This document shows, in pieces, positions 58,162 through 64,000 of a DNA stretch of 64,000 bases (position 1 is its first letter; each line of letters opens with the position of its first letter). Under the pieces are notes generated by a model. It was not told the DNA's origin. It worked only from the letters and a program-made list of their open reading frames with translations, and searched no databases. The stretch comes from Candidatus Accumulibacter meliphilus (lineage in GTDB: Bacteria; Pseudomonadota; Gammaproteobacteria; Burkholderiales; Rhodocyclaceae): positions 24,393 through 88,392 of the forward strand of contig QPGA01000013.1 in the NCBI GenBank assembly GCA_003332265.1, written 5' to 3'. The position numbers were made by a program, and so were the translations under genes.

Positions 58162-60581
58162 GGCCTGACTTCTGGAACGAGCTTCAATTCATGCTGCGCC
58201 ACTTGTGGCAGAAATGGTGTCGCTTCGCCTTTCACCCAGGCTTCATGGCCGGCCAGGTAATAGGGCGAAAGCGGGTGCCCGCTTTGCCCCCCCGGCATAT
58301 GAAAGATCGCGCGCTCTTCATGGCCGGGAGAAACAACCATACGTTCCGACGCCCCAAACGAAGGCCCGGCGACTCGCGGCATGTTGACATCGCCATCGAT
58401 GGCGTCACTCGGCGCGTCGAGGAACTTCCCGAGCAGTGGAATGAACTGACTCAGCGGGTGCTGAATCGCCGCCCTATTGCGCGCTCCCCAAGTGACCTGC
58501 GCCAGCCGTTCCTGGCTGTCGATGCCCAGGGAGCGCAAGCTCATTTTCAAGACCTCGCGCTCGAACTCGCGCCACGAAGCAAACGGCGCCGGCAAGAGGT
58601 GAGCGGGCTTTTTCTGGATCACCTCCCACAGCACGCCCTCCCACTGGTTCGACAACGATCCGATCTTGAGATCGGGTTGCGCTTCATAGGCCGCCGCCAG
58701 CCAGGCCATGAACAGCACGTCACGCAACAGGTAGCGATAGGTCCTGACGACGCGGTAGGCCACTGAATCACGGCGCGCGCGCAGCTCTTTTTCGGATCGC
58801 AATTGAACGAGCAAAGCCTTCGCCAGGTCGTCCTGCGCAGCGCTTTCGTCGGCCAGCAACTGTTCCAGATGAGCTTTCCAGCGCTCCAGCAACAAACCGC
58901 GATCATCGAGCGCGATGGCCAGAAAATCGTCTTCAGCGAAAGCATCACGGGCGAACAAGGCATCGCGGATTTGTTTGGCGCGCGCGCCCAGGTCATAGCC
59001 ACCGTTGCCGATGCGCCTGAGCATCTCGCCCGAGGCGACACGGTTGTTTGCGGTCCATAAGCGGCCGTCGGGCGGATTCATCAGCAGCGGGTATTCCTCC
59101 GCGGACAGGTAGCCTTGCCACGAACACGATCCGTCCGCGAAGCTGACCGGTTCGTCACCATCACACCCGACCCGCTTGGGAATGGCGCCAATGATCGTCC
59201 ATGCCAGATTGCCGCCGCTGTCGACCAGCAGGATGTTCTGCGACGGCAGGCGTGCATTGTGGGCAACGCCGATCGCGTCGGCGACCGTCTCCGTTCTCTC
59301 CAGACCAAGAATGCCCAGGTTAATGGCTTGCGTGACGTCATGAGCCAACCATTTGAGCACGAACTTTCGACCATCCGCGCCGCTCCGGGCAAGCGGTCCC
59401 CAGATCGTCTTTTCAATAGCCACCCGCTGCGCTGGCGCGCCTTTGACGTCGATGGTCTCGTAAACCGTTTCCAGGGGCACTTCTCCGTGCGCAGTCAGAT
59501 AGCTTCCAGGACGCTCCTGCTCAAGGACAATCACGTCGCTGAAGTCGCCGTAGCTATTGGTGTAGCCCCAGGCGACTTTTCCGTTGCTGCCGGCGACGAC
59601 AAGCGGCACCCCTGGCAAGGAAACACCGGTCACCTGATGCGCGTATCGACTCCGCGATTGCTCATTTTCCCCATAGCGAATCTGAATACGAAACCAGATG
59701 TTTGGCACCCGCAACTTCAAATGCATGTCATTCTGCAGAATCGCCGCACCGTTGTCGCTCAAGTCACCCGACACAGCCCAGCTATTGCTCCCCGGCAGCG
59801 ATGGATCCGGACGCTCGCGCATTTTCAGCGGCAGCTCCAGCTTTGCGGACCAGGTTCCCAGGCTGGACGCCTCCGGAATGGCAGGCGGCAGCAGCGGCTC
59901 ACCCCATAGTGGCGCGTCCCACTCGCTTCCTTTGCCGCGCAAGAAAGCATAAAGCGACTCGGGAACGCTTTCCTTCACGTTCAGCCGGGTCAACTTCTTC
60001 TCGGCTGTGGACGGCTGCAGGACCAGGTACATCGAGTACGCCGTCAGTATGGTGTCCTCGGCCGTCCAGTCGACGGGCTCTGCGCGCAGCACCCAGTATT
60101 CGAATGGCCTGGAACCGAGGCCGTGCACACCCGCGTTCACGCCCGCCACATAGGCCAGGAGAATCTCCGACTCGTCACTGGGCAACCCGGCAACGATGGC
60201 GCGTGCCCGCGCACGCAGTTGATGGATACGAACGCGCTTGTCGGCCTCCAGCGCCTTGCCGCCGAACAACGCCGACAACTCCCCGGCGGCCTGACGGCGC
60301 ATCAAATCCATCTGGAAAAACCGCTCCTGCGCGTGCACGAAACCCATCGCCCTGGCCACGGCGGTACGACTGTTCGCCGAAAGGGTCACCATGCCCACTT
60401 CGTCGCGCGTGACGCTGACCTCCTCATCCAGCTCGGCTAGCGCCACTACGCCATCGAGAGTCGGCAAGCTGGCACGCAGTTGCCAATAGGCCCACGACGC
60501 ACCTAACGCGACCAGCAGCACTCCCGCCAGGAGGAGCCCGCACAAAACCCGGCGAGCGGAGAACTTCGATTGTTTCTGCAT
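58158..60581 (-). CDS. Penicillin-acylase-family Ntn hydrolase, membrane-anchored
   Basis: An 807-residue precursor of the penicillin G acylase type. An N-terminal signal-anchor helix (about residues 10-33) is followed by the alpha-chain region, a spacer, and the autocatalytic junction Gly264|Ser265 in PGSNSWAVSG; the Ser becomes the N-terminal nucleophile of the beta chain. The family hydrolyses amides, including beta-lactams and acyl-homoserine lactones. Natural substrate unknown. Overlaps the racemase gene start by 4 nt. Confidence 0.85.
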   Translation of the reverse strand: MQKQSKFSARRVLCGLLLAGVLLVALGASWAYWQLRASLPTLDGVVALAELDEEVSVTRDEVGMVTLSANSRTAVARAMGFVHAQERFFQMDLMRRQAAGELSALFGGKALEADKRVRIHQLRARARAIVAGLPSDESEILLAYVAGVNAGVHGLGSRPFEYWVLRAEPVDWTAEDTILTAYSMYLVLQPSTAEKKLTRLNVKESVPESLYAFLRGKGSEWDAPLWGEPLLPPAIPEASSLGTWSAKLELPLKMRERPDPSLPGSNSWAVSGDLSDNGAAILQNDMHLKLRVPNIWFRIQIRYGENEQSRSRYAHQVTGVSLPGVPLVVAGSNGKVAWGYTNSYGDFSDVIVLEQERPGSYLTAHGEVPLETVYETIDVKGAPAQRVAIEKTIWGPLARSGADGRKFVLKWLAHDVTQAINLGILGLERTETVADAIGVAHNARLPSQNILLVDSGGNLAWTIIGAIPKRVGCDGDEPVSFADGSCSWQGYLSAEEYPLLMNPPDGRLWTANNRVASGEMLRRIGNGGYDLGARAKQIRDALFARDAFAEDDFLAIALDDRGLLLERWKAHLEQLLADESAAQDDLAKALLVQLRSEKELRARRDSVAYRVVRTYRYLLRDVLFMAWLAAAYEAQPDLKIGSLSNQWEGVLWEVIQKKPAHLLPAPFASWREFEREVLKMSLRSLGIDSQERLAQVTWGARNRAAIQHPLSQFIPLLGKFLDAPSDAIDGDVNMPRVAGPSFGASERMVVSPGHEERAIFHMPGGQSGHPLSPYYLAGHEAWVKGEATPFLPQVAQHELKLVPEVRP

Positions 60582-60962
60582 GGGACGAAGTCTTTGAGTT
60601 CAACCGACAGAGTAGTCTAGCAAAACACCGGGAGAACAGAGCTGCATTGACGAGCGTGCTGTCCTAGTCGGCGAGTGCGAAGCGCATCCTTGCCGCCGAA
60701 CGCTGACGACTTCAGGCGACTGCCGCCGTTTGGCATGCTCCTGCGCTACCAAGACCGCGTGGACGAAAAACCAAGCTTCGGATACGCTGTTCCGAGGCAA
60801 GTGCTTTCATGGCCTTGCAGACCTGCTGACGGTATGGAATTGTCGTGTCGGCAAGCGGCCATCAAGCAAGCGCCGAATAGCCGCCTTGGAGCAAGTACCG
60901 AGTGTGCCCATAGTGGAACATCCGGCTCCTGAAGTTTTCATCAACTTGCGAGAAAAATTCTC
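60582..60962. other. Gene-free stretch between divergent genes
   Basis: No coding signal is visible in these 381 bp. They presumably hold the divergent promoters of the penicillin acylase and patatin genes. Confidence 0.5.
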
Positions 60963-62177
60963 ATGAAAGCCCTCCTCCTCGGCCTCACCATGGCCGTCTT
61001 GCTTCTTGTCCAGGGCTGTTCGACGCCGCAGCGCCTGGCGGCAGTGCCCTCCGAACTGACGACAAGAGCCGAAATTCCAGGCATGCCAAATGTCCGTTTT
61101 GCCTTGGGCGGCGACATCACGGAGCTCTCCCGGAAGGCGCAGGCATCCCTGCAACTGGAAAAGGATCACCTCGCAAAACAGGGGCATAAAGGGCCCCTTC
61201 CCTCAGCGTTCTTTTTGGCAATTTCAGGTGGCGGCGATAACGGCGCGTTTACTGCCGGGCTGATAAATGCGTGGACGGCAACGGGGACGCGTCCGGAATT
61301 CAAAGTGGTTACCGGCATCAGTACAGGCGCCCTGATTGCGCCTTTCGCATTTCTCGGCTCAAAGTATGACGCCACGCTGAAGGAGGTCTATACCACGATC
61401 TCGCCGCAAGACGTCCTTACGCCGCGTGGTTTTCTGGCTGGCGTGATGAGCGACGGAATGGCCGATAACGCGCCACTGATGAGTCTGACGCGAAAATCCG
61501 TGACCGATGATTTTCTCAGGGAAGTCGCCGCAGAGTATGCAAAAGGTCGTTTCCTCCTGATCGCTACCGCCGACCTCGATGCGCGTCGTCCGATCATCTG
61601 GGACATGGGGAAAATCGCCACTTTCGGGGGCCCGAAGGCATTGGACCTTTTCGTGCGCGTCATGATCGCATCGGCCTCGATTCCGGGAGGCTTTCCTCCG
61701 ATGATGCTTGATGTGGAAGTCGACGGCAAAACCTATCAGGAAATGCACGTCGACGGTGGCATCATGGCTCAGGTTTTCGCTTACCCGGCCGCGCTGCGCA
61801 TCAACGAGTCGGCTGCCGCCGTCGGCGTTACCCGTGAGCGCAAACTTTACGTTATCCGTAATGCGCGACTCGATCCGGACTGGGCACAGGTCGAGCGCAG
61901 TACGATGAGCATTGCCGGTCGCTCAGTCGCCTCACTGATCCACAGCCAGGGCATCGGTGACCTTTACCGCATCTATGCCACCGCCCAGCGCGACGGAGTG
62001 GACTTCAACCTTGGCTTCATTCCATCGAGTTTCAAGGCCGAGCACAAGGAAGAGTTCGACACCGAATATATGCGAGCACTGTACAAGACTGGTTACGAGA
62101 TGATGGTAGATGGCTTCCCGTGGCTCAAGGTTCCCCCCGGATTCAGTCCCCCGAGCGCGCCAGTAGCGGGAAAATAG
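60963..62177 (+). CDS. Patatin-like phospholipase lipoprotein
   Basis: A 404-residue outer- or inner-membrane lipoprotein (lipobox VQGC, lipidated Cys19). The patatin domain carries the oxyanion loop SGGGDNGAF, the nucleophile motif GISTG and the catalytic DGG dyad motif. Probably hydrolyses phospholipid acyl esters. It is unlike cytosolic CD-NTase-associated CapV proteins because of the lipoprotein signal, so a defence role is not supported. Confidence 0.85.
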   Translation: MKALLLGLTMAVLLLVQGCSTPQRLAAVPSELTTRAEIPGMPNVRFALGGDITELSRKAQASLQLEKDHLAKQGHKGPLPSAFFLAISGGGDNGAFTAGLINAWTATGTRPEFKVVTGISTGALIAPFAFLGSKYDATLKEVYTTISPQDVLTPRGFLAGVMSDGMADNAPLMSLTRKSVTDDFLREVAAEYAKGRFLLIATADLDARRPIIWDMGKIATFGGPKALDLFVRVMIASASIPGGFPPMMLDVEVDGKTYQEMHVDGGIMAQVFAYPAALRINESAAAVGVTRERKLYVIRNARLDPDWAQVERSTMSIAGRSVASLIHSQGIGDLYRIYATAQRDGVDFNLGFIPSSFKAEHKEEFDTEYMRALYKTGYEMMVDGFPWLKVPPGFSPPSAPVAGK

Positions 62178-62534
62178 CAAGTAGCAATCCAGTTCGGGGC
62201 GAAACGAAGCTCGGTAGCCACCCGTCGCGTGAACAGGCGAAGTTCGCAAAGACGGTTCGACTTGCGGCTGTGTTCGCACACAGCAGACGACGGCAGTTAC
62301 TTCGCGTTGGCATTTTGCGGAGACAGGAATCAAGGGGTACCATCGACGAGATACAGGCCCAAGGCGGGGTGACGGTAAACAACGAAGAAGCAGAACTTGG
62401 GCGAAGTTGCGGTTGAAATCCTGCATCCCTGCCGCTGCCGCTGCCGCCGTCGGCCTGGTAACGGCAAAATGAGACCTTCCAGCGGCGGCGAGCAGGCGCA
62501 GCACCCATTGATGCCCACTCAGGAATAATGACCG
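62178..62534. other. Gene-free stretch upstream of the TIR-nSTAND gene
   Basis: I see no gene in these 357 bp. The 3' part is expected to hold the promoter of the TIR-nSTAND gene. No strong palindrome was noted. Confidence 0.5.
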
Positions 62535-64000
62535 ATGCCGCCAAACAGCCCGCAAACGACGGAACATGTCTTCCTCAGCTACAGCCACGGCGACCAGGCG
62601 GCGGCGATCGTTTTGCGTGATGCGCTCGAAACGGCCAAGCTGAGTGTCTTCAAGGATGACGACTCGTTGCATGGTGGCGACCGCTGGATGGAGCGCCTGC
62701 AGCAGGTTCTGGCCAGCTGTTCGGCCTTCGTCGTGCTGGTCGGGCGTGACGGCGTGCGGCGCTGGGTCGGCGCCGAGGTGGAGGTTGCGCTGAACCGTCA
62801 CCTGTCGTCCGAGAAGGACGACGAGCGCCTGCCGATCTTCCCGATCCTGCTCGAAGAAGCGGCGCCGGAAACGCTGCCGCCTTTGCTGGCGCTGTTCCAG
62901 GCCAGCCGCTGGACGGCAGCCGACGCGCTGCCGCCGGCCGGGCTGGTCGCCGCCATCTGCGCGCACGCCATCCGCCTGGACTCGCCACCAGCTATCGAGG
63001 GTTGCCCTTTCGTCGGACTCAACGCCTTCACCAGCAAGGATGCCCGGCTGTTCTTCGGGCGCCGTCGGGAAACCCTCGAAGCGCTGACCTGCCTCGGCAA
63101 TCAGCAGCAGGCCAATCCCGAAGCGCTGCACGGCGGTGGCGGCGGCGCGTATTTCCGCTGGCTGCAGATCGAGGGCAACAGCGGCACGGGCAAGTCGTCA
63201 CTGGTCAACGCCGGCATGCTGCCGATGATCGAACAGGGCGCCTTGTGGGCACGCACCGGCTTCGAGCACTGGACCATCCTCGGCCCGATGATGCCAGGCG
63301 AGAACCCGCTGACCCGGCTGGTCGACGTCGTCGAGCACGGTCTGATCAGCGAGGGCCTACGCCACATGCTCGCCCGACAACAGGCTTTCGAGCACGAGCA
63401 CGACGAGCGCGCCCTGGCCTTCGCCCTGCGCGATTGCAGGAAAAAACAGAGCGCGTTCCTGCTCATCGTTGACCAGTTCGAAGAACTGTTCACCTTCGCC
63501 AACGCGGCAGCCAGCAAGCAGTTCGATGCGCTGCTGGCCAACGCCCTGCAGGACGCCGACTGTCCGCTGTTCCTGATCAGCACCGTGCGCGCCGACTTTC
63601 TCGACCGCTTCGAGCGCTTGCCGCGCCTGCAGGCGATTTACAACAGCCACTGCAAGCGCTACTTCCTGCCGGCCATCTCCGAGCATGGCCTGCGCGAAAT
63701 CATCGAGCAGCCGGCGCGGCTCGCCGGGCTCGACGTCAGCGAGGTGAGCGCGGCGATCATCGAGGAGGCGCGCAACGAAATTGGCGCCTTGCCACTGGTC
63801 GAGAACGCGCTGTTCACGCTCTGGGATCAGCGCCAGGGCAAGAAGGTCCTCAGCGGCGAACGCTACATCCAGTTGAAAGGCATCGCCGGCATGCTCAGCA
63901 CGCAGGCCGACGCGCTGCTGGCGCGCATCGGCGGGCCGCTCAGCAAGGACCGGCAGGGGGCGCTCGAACTGCTGCTTCGCCTGACCCGCATCAACGACGA
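62535..64000 (+). CDS. TIR-nSTAND (STAND-type P-loop NTPase) protein, 3' end outside window
   Basis: The frame is open from ATG 62535 to the right edge (488 codons), so the C-terminus is not visible. Residues about 10-130 form a TIR domain: VFLSYSHGD at the first strand, a DDDSLHGGDRW loop, and RRWVGAE whose Glu81 is a candidate catalytic Glu of TIR NADases. Residues about 160 onward match an nSTAND1-type NTPase: GNSGTGKSS Walker A near 214-221 and LLIVDQFEELF Walker B near 307-317. Such proteins commonly end in sensor repeats (WD40, TPR) or formylglycine-type effector domains. A TIR-STAND layout is typical of immune or cell-suicide sensors, but that role is inferred. Confidence 0.8.
   Translation, partial: MPPNSPQTTEHVFLSYSHGDQAAAIVLRDALETAKLSVFKDDDSLHGGDRWMERLQQVLASCSAFVVLVGRDGVRRWVGAEVEVALNRHLSSEKDDERLPIFPILLEEAAPETLPPLLALFQASRWTAADALPPAGLVAAICAHAIRLDSPPAIEGCPFVGLNAFTSKDARLFFGRRRETLEALTCLGNQQQANPEALHGGGGGAYFRWLQIEGNSGTGKSSLVNAGMLPMIEQGALWARTGFEHWTILGPMMPGENPLTRLVDVVEHGLISEGLRHMLARQQAFEHEHDERALAFALRDCRKKQSAFLLIVDQFEELFTFANAAASKQFDALLANALQDADCPLFLISTVRADFLDRFERLPRLQAIYNSHCKRYFLPAISEHGLREIIEQPARLAGLDVSEVSAAIIEEARNEIGALPLVENALFTLWDQRQGKKVLSGERYIQLKGIAGMLSTQADALLARIGGPLSKDRQGALELLLRLTRIND

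Noticed and set aside
60963..62177. CBASS-type patatin effector (CapV)
   Set aside because: The protein has a lipoprotein signal peptide and no CD-NTase neighbour, so a cytosolic defence role is not supported.

Overview
The window reads as chromosomal DNA of a GC-rich betaproteobacterium. The gene families resemble Rhodocyclaceae, and the mix of glycogen synthesis genes, exopolysaccharide assembly genes, a PEP-CTERM protein and many dispersed palindromic repeats is what I would expect of Candidatus Accumulibacter or a close relative. That assignment is inferred from gene content and memory of families; no search was run.

Layout, left to right. 1-410: a probable group II intron end beside a piece of the dispersed repeat. 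411-6536 (minus): glycogen synthesis operon pgi-pgm-glgC-glgA. 6811-10138 (minus): bacteriohemerythrin, then the SOS cassette lexA-imuA-imuB with a perfect LexA box. 10258-11870: argO exporter and its divergent ArgP-like regulator. 11928-16316 (minus): SH3 protein, msrB-msrA methionine sulfoxide repair, a DUF389 membrane protein and an SH3-like lipoprotein. 16601-19967 (minus): basic amino-acid ABC importer (hisJ-hisQ-hisM-hisP order). 20115-21029: a PAS-domain relic, trxC and a truncated monooxygenase-like ORF. 21075-29299: assimilatory sulfate reduction (cysB-like regulator, divergent TauE/SafE transporter, cysI, DUF934, cysH, cysD, cysN) ending with a CsoSCA-like carbonic anhydrase. 29395-30174: rlmB. 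30171-37076 (minus): exopolysaccharide assembly (WecA-like transferase, Wzb phosphatase, Wza export lipoprotein, BY-kinase) plus a PEP-CTERM protein. 37645-42482: promoter, tandem glycine riboswitch and terminator controlling gcvT-gcvH-gcvP. 43028-48458: glutathione peroxidase, a conserved hypothetical, a ferritin-like DUF455 protein, a Bcr/CflA exporter, a divergent ClpX-like ATPase and an alpha/beta hydrolase. 48656-51015 (minus): nfeD-slipin pair. 51332-53121: MBL-rhodanese persulfide dioxygenase-like protein and 1-Cys peroxiredoxin. 53195-60581 (minus): a run of penicillin acylase, double racemase and PhnD/PhnC/fused PhnE-PhnE importer. 60963-62177: patatin-like lipoprotein. 62535 to the right edge: a TIR-nSTAND ATPase that looks like an immune or signalling protein, cut by the window.

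The most distinctive features are: (i) a family of about 122-bp composite palindromic repeats, with ten units plus one partial, including an exact three-unit tandem array and an inverted pair; (ii) the TIR-nSTAND protein at the right edge; (iii) the CsoSCA-like carbonic anhydrase inside a sulfate assimilation operon with no carboxysome genes; (iv) a ClpX-like unfoldase with no zinc-binding domain and altered pore and ClpP-contact loops; and (v) the two-domain racemase, half degenerate, translationally coupled to a penicillin acylase.

Sulfur and redox functions recur (cys genes, MsrA/B, TrxC, Gpx, Prx6, persulfide dioxygenase-like). Start codons were moved inward from the longest open frame where a Shine-Dalgarno site, a signal peptide or family alignment supported it.
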